Assembly (NCBI GenBank): GCA_963729695.1
Contig: CAVSOT010000001.1
Coordinates: 1-64,000 of the forward strand
DNA from: PALSA-693 sp963729695
GTDB taxonomy: Bacteria; Actinomycetota; Acidimicrobiia; Acidimicrobiales; Palsa-688
Direction: 5' to 3'
Length of the DNA stretch: 64,000 bases
Shown here: positions 25,282 to 33,057 of the stretch, one piece after another
Position numbering within the stretch: position 1 is the first letter of the stretch
Layout: the number at the start of each line of letters is the position of its first letter
Position numbers and translations under genes: made by a program
The notes under the pieces: model-generated
Database searches by the model: none
What the model saw: only the letters and a program-made list of their open reading frames with translations
Told to the model about the DNA's origin: nothing

Positions 25282-26137
25282 CTATCCAGCCGGGGCAGGT
25301 CGTGACTTGCGATAGTCGGTCAGGAGCGCTCGAATGTCCTGGACCGAGAGCCCTGGATAGGCACTGTAGAACCCGATGGGCGGATAGTTGTTGGCCAGTG
25401 CCCACTGATAGAAGGCGTCCGCGTTCTTTGCGACCGGAGTTGGTGGCGCGCCGACTACATGTGGGAAGACGGCGTCGAAAACGGCCGAGAGGTTCTCCGC
25501 GAAGTCCTGGATGTACTTCTCCAAAGAGCCGTCAAAGATCGTGAAGAAGCCCAACTGGTTGCGCGGCAAAGGGGACCCAGTGGGCGACATGCAGCGTCCC
25601 CACAGAATCCGATCCTTCGTGGCCCTCGTCTCGAATGGATCTCGCGGCCAGCTTCAACGCAAAACCTTGCAGACGTGATTTTATGGACAGGTAGGTCAGC
25701 AACGGGCTCTGTAAGGTAGTGCCCTCGAAGCCCGCCGCCCGCGCCGACGCCTTGATGTCCTGAACCGAAGCGTCCTCGTAGGCAAAGTACGTATCGAGAG
25801 GTTCGCGGACATGATTCTTTAACCACGTGGCGACCATCTCTGGGGTGGTGGAGACGGGCGACGCCGGAGGGTCGGCAACGTGATCGAAGATGGCGTCAAA
25901 CACTGGGCCGGCCTTCTCCACGAGTTGCTCGATATGCGGTTCGATCTCGCCGTCAATGTCCGAGAGGAAGAGAAGTTTTTCGTCTCCCTCGACCATAAAA
26001 CGGGAGAAATGTACGGTACCGAGGTCGTCCTGCGCTTTTGCGAGCTCGGGCATCAGGGGAGGCAAGTCGTCGGGCAACGCCTTGGCGTTCGCTGGACCCT
26101 TGATCGGGAGCTCAAGGACCAGGTGATTCTGGCTCAT
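25282..26137 (-). pseudogene. DyP-associated conserved protein, interrupted by a single-base frameshift
   Basis: The first reading frame (from ATG 26137) gives a protein starting MSQNHLVLELPIKGPANAK that matches its family up to GTLHVAHWVP. The rest, RNQLGFFTIFDGSLEKYIQD through FYSAYPGLSVQDIRALL, continues in the next frame. Deleting one C from the CCCC run (25571-25574, GGGG on the plus strand) gives a continuous protein of about 285 residues (HWVPLPRNQLGFF at the join). The protein has two similar halves, each with a VFDA[IV]F.HV segment and an S-VQDI motif, suggesting an internal duplication. The family is unnamed to me. Location suggests it works with the DyP. The shift may be a real mutation or a sequencing error. 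Confidence 0.7.
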
Positions 26138-26253
26138 AGCGCTTTTCTCCTTTGTGGATCACCACGTAATCAGAACGCGGGCGAGTTGCCTACCGGATAA
26201 CACCTCCACGCAACTCACGATCGGACCGAGAGGGCGGGTGAAGGGGCAGAGCT

Positions 26254-27666
26254 TCATGTCATGCCGGTATCGCTGGCGATGCTGCCATCGGCGATGGCCT
26301 TCAGTAGGGCTTGATGGTCGGTGTCATTTTGATCGGCATAGGCGGCCGCGAAACGGGCGACGGCTTGCGGAAACACGTCGCCTCCCCCCATATATGCGCC
26401 GATGGCGACCCGGTCGCCGGAGCGAGCATGAGCCCGGGCCAGAGTCCATCCGCATAGTTGGGCATAGATTCCCAGGGCGTCGGGCTGCATGACGTCGATG
26501 TCCGCAGAGATCTTCCAGTCCCAAAGCTGGCGGACGTAGTAGTCGTGCGGTCGCCCATCGACTCCCTGTCCGACGCGCTGCCAGCCCAGAAAGATGTCAC
26601 TGGCCGCTTGCATCAACCTTTGCCCTTCCACGACCCGCTGGCCTTCGTTGTTGCACGAACTGCGGCCCACGAAGCGCTCCAGCGCCGATGCTTCGGCCTC
26701 TTTGACCTGGAGAATCAGCGTATCGGCGGGACTTGCCCCGACGAACAGCGCCACCCAGGCTCGGGTCCCGACGCTCCCCACGCCGACCACCTTGCGAGCG
26801 AGGTCGACGAACCGGTAGGACTCCAGGAGGTGGCGGCGGTCCGCTTGCAGGGTCCGTCGGTAGCTACGGAGGGTTTCGTGAATCGATTCCTCGATCGCCT
26901 GGGCGTCGACCTCGCTGCTGAAGAGTTCTGCTACCGGAACGAGGAGCGGCGGATCAGATACGAAGTGGAGGCCGTCCGCGTCCGTTCGAGTGAGTTTGCT
27001 ACGAGCCTTCAACTGGTCTTTGGACGAAGCCTTGGCGACGTTGCGCTGAAACTCTTTCACTCGCTTGGCGGCAACGCCTCCTCCCCAACGTTGGATCACC
27101 CCGTTGACGTCCAGCCGGGCGTACCAGACGTCCAGATTGGATAAACCCGCGAACTCCCGAATGGCCTGCTGGTACGCTCCGATACCGGCCACAGTGATCG
27201 TCCGCGCCGTGTGGCTGTCGAAGCCCCGACCACGGCTTGCCACTTCCAGGCTGGCGGCGAGACGTTTCAGGTCCCACTCGAACGGCCCGGCGAGGGTCTC
27301 GTCGAAGTCGTTGACGTCGAAGAGTAGCTCCCGTTCGGGAGAGGCGAACCCTCCGAAGTTCGACAGATGGGCGTCGCCACAGAGCTGGACAACAAGCCCC
27401 GACTGCGGAGAGGTAGCCAGGTCAGCGGCCATCGGCAGCGCCGCTCCCCGGTAATAGGCAAACGGGGAGGCGGCCATGCGAGCGTGGCGGATCGACACCA
27501 GTTCCGGAACCCGGGTTCGGGCCTGCTCAGCCAGTAGATCGAGCGGTTCCAGAGTCCGCTGACCCGGTTGCCACTTGGCCAGCTCATCCCTCGGTAGCAC
27601 CGCCCGAGCGGCCTTGCCCCATGCCGCCCTCTCGTCCTTAGTCGCCTGTTCGACTGTCTTCACCAT
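26254..27666 (-). CDS. DUF2252 family protein
   Basis: A 470-residue protein of the DUF2252 family. Diagnostic segments: FAYYRGAALPMAADL, LCGDAHLSNFGGF and DVNDFDETLAGPFEWDLKRL, then GVGSVGTRAWVALFVG and a late ADQNDTDHQALL. The Asp/His/Asn-rich motifs resemble phosphotransferase catalytic loops, so a kinase-like fold is plausible. The biochemical activity is not established. The ATG at 27666 is preceded by GGAG at the proper spacing, which fixes the start. It lies upstream of the DyP-associated genes on the same strand but with its own 116-base gap. Confidence 0.85.
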   Translation of the reverse strand: MVKTVEQATKDERAAWGKAARAVLPRDELAKWQPGQRTLEPLDLLAEQARTRVPELVSIRHARMAASPFAYYRGAALPMAADLATSPQSGLVVQLCGDAHLSNFGGFASPERELLFDVNDFDETLAGPFEWDLKRLAASLEVASRGRGFDSHTARTITVAGIGAYQQAIREFAGLSNLDVWYARLDVNGVIQRWGGGVAAKRVKEFQRNVAKASSKDQLKARSKLTRTDADGLHFVSDPPLLVPVAELFSSEVDAQAIEESIHETLRSYRRTLQADRRHLLESYRFVDLARKVVGVGSVGTRAWVALFVGASPADTLILQVKEAEASALERFVGRSSCNNEGQRVVEGQRLMQAASDIFLGWQRVGQGVDGRPHDYYVRQLWDWKISADIDVMQPDALGIYAQLCGWTLARAHARSGDRVAIGAYMGGGDVFPQAVARFAAAYADQNDTDHQALLKAIADGSIASDTGMT

Positions 27667-27710
27667 GGTTTGCTCCTTCACTTCAACGCTCTCAGGTGAG
27701 GCTGCCCCGA

Positions 27711-27926
27711 TCACCTGCTTGGATCCACCCGCAGGTTCTGAAGTTCGCAACAGTCACCCCAGGTCCACCCGCTGATGCCGGCGACGACGCTATCCGTGTT
27801 GCGCACGAAGATGGCCAAGTCCATTTCGTCACCGATGCCCATTACTTCGGATGCCTCGCGGCGGATCTGGGTTTCGAGGGCTTCGATGTCGAGGGGATCG
27901 GCATGGTCCCCTACGCGGAATTCCAC
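27711..27926 (-). pseudogene. truncated GNAT acetyltransferase, N-terminal part only
   Basis: About 71 codons from GTG 27926 read FRVGDHADPLDIEALETQIR and, after a short stretch, EMDLAIFVRN, AGISGWTWGDCCELQNLRVDPSR and stop. This is the N-terminal half of a GNAT N-acetyltransferase. The acetyl-CoA-binding part (usually G-R-G-x-G/A just after the VDP segment) is missing, so it cannot be active. It follows the SnoaL-like gene by 13 bases. The stop falls where the family would read a RGRGLA-like motif, suggesting a deletion. Confidence 0.7.
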
Positions 27927-27939
27927 TGTAGCCGTGCCT

Positions 27940-28356
27940 TCAGGGGCCGACGATCTGCTCGAGCAGAGAGACGTCATCGAAGTAGGTTCGGTATGAGCGG
28001 ATCTTTCCGTCCCGGAAGTCGGCCACGGTGACGCCAGCCAAGCGGACACGCCGTCCCGTCGCTTCCAATTCGGCGCCCTCGCCGAGCGCGAAGGGTCCGG
28101 TGTGGTCGCCTTCGACGACCCATTCGGCGAACGCCTTGTTGCCCACTTCGTCGAGTCCACGGAACATGATGGCCACGTTGGAGAACGATTGTTCTCGCAG
28201 GGCGGCCAGGTCGGTGAGGGCGGCCAGCCCAGATACGGCGGCGATGGGCGACCAACCCACCACGTCCTCGGTGAACAGGCTCCGTGGATCATCCGGCGCG
28301 CCACCGACCTCAGCCTGCAGCGCCTTCAACAGCACGTCCTTGCGCGATTCGCTCAT
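27940..28356 (-). CDS. SnoaL-like / NTF2-fold protein
   Basis: A 138-residue protein with the NTF2 fold pattern: DDPRSLFTEDVVGWSPIAAV, LTDLAALREQSFSNVAIMFR, VGNKAFAEWVVEGDHTGPF, then RRVRLAGVTVADFRDGKI and the final RTYFDDVSLLEQI. The family (SnoaL-like polyketide cyclase/ester cyclase) includes small enzymes that act on hydrophobic ligands, but many members have no known substrate. The ATG is at 28356. It is downstream of the SHOCT gene and upstream of the GNAT fragment. Confidence 0.75.
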   Translation of the reverse strand: MSESRKDVLLKALQAEVGGAPDDPRSLFTEDVVGWSPIAAVSGLAALTDLAALREQSFSNVAIMFRGLDEVGNKAFAEWVVEGDHTGPFALGEGAELEATGRRVRLAGVTVADFRDGKIRSYRTYFDDVSLLEQIVGP

Positions 28357-28417
28357 GGCATCTTTGGCCCGGCAGCCATCAGCCGGCCTCGAGGTCTTCC
28401 AGCCACCCGGCTTGTCG

Positions 28418-28672
28418 TCATGACCCCAGGGCCTTGGTCTTGGCTGCCGCGAACTCCTCGTCTGTCAGCACACCCGAGGCGTGCAACTGGGCCAGGTGTT
28501 CGATCTCGTTGGCCGGGTCCACCGGAGGCGGTGCGTACTGGGCCGGATCGGCGGTCTCATGCACCGGCGCCTCAGAAGCTTGTTGCTCGGCACCGTATTT
28601 CTTGTCCTCGTGATGCGCGATCGCGGCGCCAGCAATCAGCGCCCGGCGTCTCGTGCGCCGCCTGAATCCCAT
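28418..28672 (-). CDS. SHOCT domain protein
   Basis: An 84-residue protein. A basic N-terminus (MGFRRRTRRRALIAGAAIAHH) with a short hydrophobic patch and a Pro-rich linker leads to a C-terminal SHOCT domain, IEHLAQLHASGVLTDEEFAA ending AKTKALG. SHOCT is a short oligomerisation or recruitment module found at termini of many proteins. The role of this one is unknown. A perfect inverted repeat lies about 90 bases upstream in its presumed promoter. Confidence 0.8.
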   Translation of the reverse strand: MGFRRRTRRRALIAGAAIAHHEDKKYGAEQQASEAPVHETADPAQYAPPPVDPANEIEHLAQLHASGVLTDEEFAAAKTKALGS

Positions 28673-29383
28673 CGATAACTCCTTCCCGTCCCGTCGGCCA
28701 CCACAACGGCTCGAATCCGGACCGACTATGCCATCGGACCTCCGACGCGTCCCCGCCCGAAGCGGGTGAATTCTTCACCCGCCGAAAACCGAAGACGTTA
28801 TAGAACCTCGGTGTTGAAGACCCGGTTTTTCGGTGACACGGTGTGGACTTGATGTTGGCGCCTCACCTTGCAGGTCGAGAGTGCTCCTCGTGAGACTGGC
28901 GGCAACGGATCGAGGCCCGACATGGACCGCCGCCGGAGGCGTTCTTGGGTTGGGATCTGGCGCCCACCTTGCCAGGTAGGGACTTCAGTCACCCGGCGAA
29001 GGCGAGGAGATGCTCACCTCCGCTGTGGTCTGATGACTCGATGTGGGCCGCGTCTGGCCTGTGACGTGAGTGGAGGTAGAGAGTGACAGGGAGTGGCCCG
29101 GGATTTCGAAAGCTGACGCGGTGATTGGGTTGAGGGCTCGAGACGCCGGCCGCTCCGATTCGCCCGGGATAGCACGCCACGACCGGGGCGCCGCGATAAG
29201 TAGCCGAAACGAGGTGGCCATCCCGATGACCCTCCACCCCAATGATGTGCTGATCGCCCCTCCGGCCCAGGCCTGCCCGGCTCGACGAGCCCAACGCGTC
29301 GGCGACGATCGGTGTGGCGCGGCACTTGCCCGATGCTTCCCGACGCGGGTAGTCGACGCGCAACCCCCGGGCCGACACGCAAC
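28673..29383. other. gene-poor stretch before the SulP gene
   Basis: About 710 bases with no frame that shows a known family. It contains the inverted repeat at 28762-28782. The end should hold the SulP promoter. I see no RNA gene. Confidence 0.3.
28762..28782. promoter_or_regulatory. perfect inverted repeat upstream of the SHOCT gene
   Basis: GCGGGTGAA (28762-28770) and TTCACCCGC (28774-28782) are a perfect 9-bp inverted repeat with three bases between, 90 bases before the SHOCT start. It could be an operator or a small hairpin. No binding protein is assigned. Confidence 0.35.
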
Positions 29384-31057
29384 GTGCTGACTCGTAAGAT
29401 CCGGGAGCGCTTCTCCAACCTGCGGCACGACCTGGTAGCTGGCTCCGTGCTCGGTATCGAAAGCGTCCCCGACGGCTTGGCCACAGGGCTGCTTGCGGGT
29501 ATAAACCCCGTAGCCGGCGTGTACGGCTATATGATCGGTACGGCAGCAGGAGCCCTGGCGACGTCCTCGGCGTTCATGGCGGTGCAGGGCACCGGCGCCA
29601 TGGCCATCCTGGTTGCCGACGTCTCTGCCGTACACGACGCCGCTGACCCCTCCAGGGCGCTATACACCCTGGCCATGCTGACCGGGGTGGTCATGGTAGG
29701 GGCAGGTGTGCTCAGGCTTGGAACCGTCCTGCGCTTCGTATCTAACGCCGTCATGGTGGGCTTCATCAACGCGGTCGGGGTCAACATCGTCCTGGGGCAA
29801 CTGGCCAACCTCACCGGCTACAGCTCCCCCCACGGATCCCGCCTAACCCGTGCCTTAGACACGCTGCTACACCCGGGCCGGCTTCATGGTCAATCCGTCG
29901 CAACCGGCCTGGTCACGATCGTCCTCATTATCCTGCTCGAACGCACCCCGCTCGGTCCTCTCGGTCTGGTCGTGGCGGTCGTGGTCACCTCGGCCGGGGC
30001 GAAGGGACTGGGATGGAACGTCGCGACGGTGCACGACCTGGGCGCCACCCTGGGCACTCTGCCCCGCCCCGAGCTTCCCGACCTGACTCTGCTGCCGTCC
30101 TTGCTGGTGCCGGCCCTCTCACTGGCCCTGGTGGGCCTGGTGCAGGGAGCGGGCATCTCGGCCAACTTCCCCAACCAGGACGGTCGTTACCCCGACGCGT
30201 CGCGGGACTTTGTCGGACAAGGCGTCGCTAACGTGGCGTCCGGGATCTTGCAAGGTATGCCCGTGGGGGGGTCAGTCTCCGCCTCATCGCTCAACAAGGC
30301 AGCTGGGGCACGCACAAGGGCCTCACTCGTAATCGCCGGCGCCGTAATGGCCATCATCGTGGTTGCCCTGGGAGGTCCGATCGACAACATAGCTATGCCA
30401 GCACTGGCCGGTCTCCTGATCCTCGTCGGCGTGCGAACTATCAAGCCAGCCGACCTGCAGTCGGTATGGAAGACCGGCGCACCCCAACGGATCGTGCTGG
30501 CAGCCACGTTTTTACTTACGATCGTCATTCCGTTGCAGTACGCAGTTCTTTCGGGCGTCGGCCTTTCAGTGGCCCTCTATATCGTCGGCCAATCGAACAA
30601 AGTCACCATAAAACGACGGTCGTTCACCGATGGCGGACACATCATAGAAGTCGATCCACCCGAGATTCTTCCAGCCAGCGAGGTTGTCATCCTGCAGCCC
30701 TACGGCAGCTTGTTCTTCGCGGCCGCCCCAACCTTTGCCGCCGCCCTGCCGAAAGCGACCCCAGCATCGCGAAACACCGTCGTGATCCTCCGATTGCGCG
30801 AGCGCAGCGACATCGGCTCCACATTCATACAAGTACTCCGGCGATTCGGCGAAAGCCTCACCGCCGTCGACTCGAAGCTGATGGTCGTATCCCTGAATGA
30901 CCAGCTGGCCGAACAGTTTCGCGTAACCGGCCTGGCCGATATCCTGGGCCCCGAGAACATGTACCGTTCAACAGAACGCATTGGTGCGGCGCTCGAACAA
31001 TCCTATCGAGACGCTCTGGCGTGGATCGCCGCTCAGCAGCGGGACGGACACCCCTGA
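29384..31057 (+). CDS. SulP-family anion transporter with STAS domain
   Basis: About 557 residues. The membrane part (about 20-400) carries SulP hallmarks: VAGSVLGIESVPDGLATGLL, PVAGVYGYMIGTAAGALATS, and LVQGAGISANFPNQDG with GMPVGGSVSASSLNKAAGA. A C-terminal STAS domain (about 430-545) includes VVILQPYGSLFFAAA and VVILRLRERSDIGST. SulP proteins transport sulfate, bicarbonate or other anions as symporters or exchangers. The ion is not evident here. I chose GTG at 29384; ATG at 29333 is an alternative but adds a poorly conserved stretch. No Shine-Dalgarno is seen. Confidence 0.88.
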   Translation: MLTRKIRERFSNLRHDLVAGSVLGIESVPDGLATGLLAGINPVAGVYGYMIGTAAGALATSSAFMAVQGTGAMAILVADVSAVHDAADPSRALYTLAMLTGVVMVGAGVLRLGTVLRFVSNAVMVGFINAVGVNIVLGQLANLTGYSSPHGSRLTRALDTLLHPGRLHGQSVATGLVTIVLIILLERTPLGPLGLVVAVVVTSAGAKGLGWNVATVHDLGATLGTLPRPELPDLTLLPSLLVPALSLALVGLVQGAGISANFPNQDGRYPDASRDFVGQGVANVASGILQGMPVGGSVSASSLNKAAGARTRASLVIAGAVMAIIVVALGGPIDNIAMPALAGLLILVGVRTIKPADLQSVWKTGAPQRIVLAATFLLTIVIPLQYAVLSGVGLSVALYIVGQSNKVTIKRRSFTDGGHIIEVDPPEILPASEVVILQPYGSLFFAAAPTFAAALPKATPASRNTVVILRLRERSDIGSTFIQVLRRFGESLTAVDSKLMVVSLNDQLAEQFRVTGLADILGPENMYRSTERIGAALEQSYRDALAWIAAQQRDGHP

Positions 31058-31093
31058 CGATCTCGGCGCTGGCCGGTGTGGAGGTTTTGCGTC

Positions 31094-31489
31094 CTAGATA
31101 CCTTCGCCGGTGCCTTCGTTCGGCTTCTCAGAGGCTCCGACGAAGCTCTGTTTCTTCTTCCAAGGCCAGACTCCGTCGATCTCAACCGCGAGCCACAAGC
31201 TGAGCACAATCCGGACGGCAACGATGGTCGCCAGCACCACCACACTCTCCGCGGTTTGGTCGACTATAACAGTTCTAACGATATCCGCGATGATGAGCAC
31301 TTCCAGACCCAGCAGGATGACTCGTCCGAGATGCCTTCGAAAGTAATGATAAGCGGAAGCTCGACGGGCTGGGATCAAGTAGAGCGCACACGAATGAACG
31401 ACAACTAGAAGGCCGCCCAACACCAGAATGGCCACACCGACGCCCTCCACCGCCTGGACGACGTTCTCCACGTTGTGATTGAAACTCAC
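31094..31489 (-). CDS. DUF1622 family membrane protein
   Basis: 131 residues with three transmembrane helices: VGVAILVLGGLLVVVHSCAL, LGRVILLGLEVLIIADIVRT and SVVVLATIVAVRIVLSLWLA, typical of DUF1622. The conserved FRRHLGRVILLGLEVLIIADI centre and the late VRIVLSLWLAVEIDG match the family. Function is unknown. It is convergent with SulP (37-base gap) and divergent from the SHOCT/PLDc_N-like gene. Confidence 0.85.
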   Translation of the reverse strand: MSFNHNVENVVQAVEGVGVAILVLGGLLVVVHSCALYLIPARRASAYHYFRRHLGRVILLGLEVLIIADIVRTVIVDQTAESVVVLATIVAVRIVLSLWLAVEIDGVWPWKKKQSFVGASEKPNEGTGEGI

Positions 31490-31783
31490 GGTCAGTGCCT
31501 AGCGATCGATCATCGCGGTACGACCTGGCGGTATGTGTACGGCCAATGGCCTGGAGAAATGAAACTATGACATGCAGCCATATCGGTGAGTACACGCTAT
31601 GGGGGATCGAAGGGGACGACCTCCCCCGATTCGGGTAACGAATCTAGGGGCTCCAAAACCACCCAAGTGAGGTGACGTTCAAAGACGCGGTTGACAACAT
31701 AGTGACGTCGCGACCCAATCCGGGCCCGCACGAACCCAGGCCGACGTGGTCTGCTGGTCCGTAGAGCAGATTGGAGGAGATAC

Positions 31784-32182
31784 ATGCTGGCGTATTCATA
31801 CCCGCTGCTGGGTGCCTTCTGGACACTGTTGTGGCTGTTCCTTTGGGTTATCTGGATTTTCCTGCTCTTCAAGGTCATCATCGACATCTTTCGGAGCCAC
31901 GATCTCGGCGGGTGGGGAAAGGCCGGTTGGCTTATTTTTGTCATCGTGTTGCCATTCCTAGGCGTCTTTGTATACTTGATCGCGCGCGGCAATGAAATGG
32001 GTCAGCGTGATGTCCAGGACGCCCAGGACCGCGATCAGGAATTCCGTGCCTACGTGCAGGAAGCGGCGGTCGGACCAAACCTGAGCGGAGCCGACGAACT
32101 GTCCAAGCTGGCGGACCTCCGGGATCGGGGCGTCATCTCGCTGTCGGAATTCGACCAGGAGAAGACCAAGATCCTCGGCTAG
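31784..32182 (+). CDS. PLDc_N-like membrane protein with SHOCT tail
   Basis: 132 residues. Two transmembrane helices (AFWTLLWLFLWVIWIFLLFK and AGWLIFVIVLPFLGVFVYL) flank FRSHDLGGWGK, the layout of a PLDc_N-type membrane anchor. A charged helical linker then leads to a C-terminal SHOCT domain (DELSKLADLRDRGVISLSEF then QEKTKIL). GGAGG at the proper spacing before ATG 31784 fixes the start. The function is unknown; similar proteins are common in actinobacteria. It precedes the K+ channel gene on the same strand. Confidence 0.82.
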   Translation: MLAYSYPLLGAFWTLLWLFLWVIWIFLLFKVIIDIFRSHDLGGWGKAGWLIFVIVLPFLGVFVYLIARGNEMGQRDVQDAQDRDQEFRAYVQEAAVGPNLSGADELSKLADLRDRGVISLSEFDQEKTKILG

Positions 32183-32344
32183 GAGAGCGCCTGAGTCACC
32201 GTAGGCTTCCTGGGTCCTTCGCTGAATCGCACTGAATCTTGTCCGGTCCGGCTCGATGCCGTTCGACTCGACACTCGTACGGAGGCTGGATCAGGCCGGG
32301 CCATGTCGGATCCCGATCATCTCGAGAATGGAGGGTCACGGAAG

Positions 32345-32896
32345 ATGACCTCCTTGCCTGAGCTTCCACCACCCAGCAAACGGCGGTCGCTTCTGATATT
32401 TGGTACATTGAGAGCAGCGGCCATTGTCGGTGCCCTTCTCGTCGCGTACTATTTTCTGCCGTTCGACCATCTTTCGGATGGCACATCGGTGCTGCTGTTG
32501 GTCCTCGGTATGGTCGGTGTCCTTCTTATCGTGTCGTGGGAGGTTCGGGCTATCCTCAATTCCCCCTACCCCGCTTACAAAGGAATCGAAGCACTGGCCA
32601 TAACCGTCCCATTGTTTCTTCTCCTCTTTGCCACGGCTTACTATCTTCTCCAACGATCTACACCGGCGAGTTTCGGCCAGCCGCTCGCTCGTACCGACGC
32701 GTTGTACTTCACGGTGACGACGTTTTCTACCGTCGGCTACGGCGACATCACCGCCAAGAGCGAAGCGGCCAGGGTGCTGGTCATCGTACAAATGCTGGGG
32801 GATCTGGTAATATTGGGATTTGGCGTGAAGGTTATCTTCGGAGCGGTGGAGATCGGACGACGACGCCAGAGTGCGACTTCGACCGATGATACTTGA
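32345..32896 (+). CDS. two-helix potassium channel
   Basis: About 183 residues. Helices near AAAIVGALLVAYYFL and VLLLVLGMVGVLLIV form an N-terminal pair, and the pore module follows: outer helix ALAITVPLFLLLFATAYYLL, pore loop DALYFTVTTFSTVGYGD with the K+ selectivity filter TVGYGD, and inner helix VLVIVQMLGDLVILGFGVKV. There is no RCK or cyclic-nucleotide domain. I chose ATG 32345 because GGAGGG precedes it; ATG 32303 in frame is an alternative and would add 14 residues. A broken relative lies at 49733-49929. Confidence 0.9.
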   Translation: MTSLPELPPPSKRRSLLIFGTLRAAAIVGALLVAYYFLPFDHLSDGTSVLLLVLGMVGVLLIVSWEVRAILNSPYPAYKGIEALAITVPLFLLLFATAYYLLQRSTPASFGQPLARTDALYFTVTTFSTVGYGDITAKSEAARVLVIVQMLGDLVILGFGVKVIFGAVEIGRRRQSATSTDDT

Positions 32897-33057
32897 TCCC
32901 TGTTTGAAGAAGCCGTAGCTTCGCCGGTTTGGGCAATTCGAATCCTTCGATGGGCCCAGGAGCAGCGCAGAAGTCGGGCGTGCTATCCAGGCGGAGCGAG
33001 GCCGGGCATGGTGTCGCGACCAGAGACGTTCAGCCCGCTCTGAGGCCCTCTAGCCTT

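Noticed and set aside
28985..29635. A minus-strand frame of 216 codons before and into SulP
   Set aside because: Its downstream half is antisense to the SulP gene and the rest shows no recognisable family. It is most likely a shadow or chance frame.
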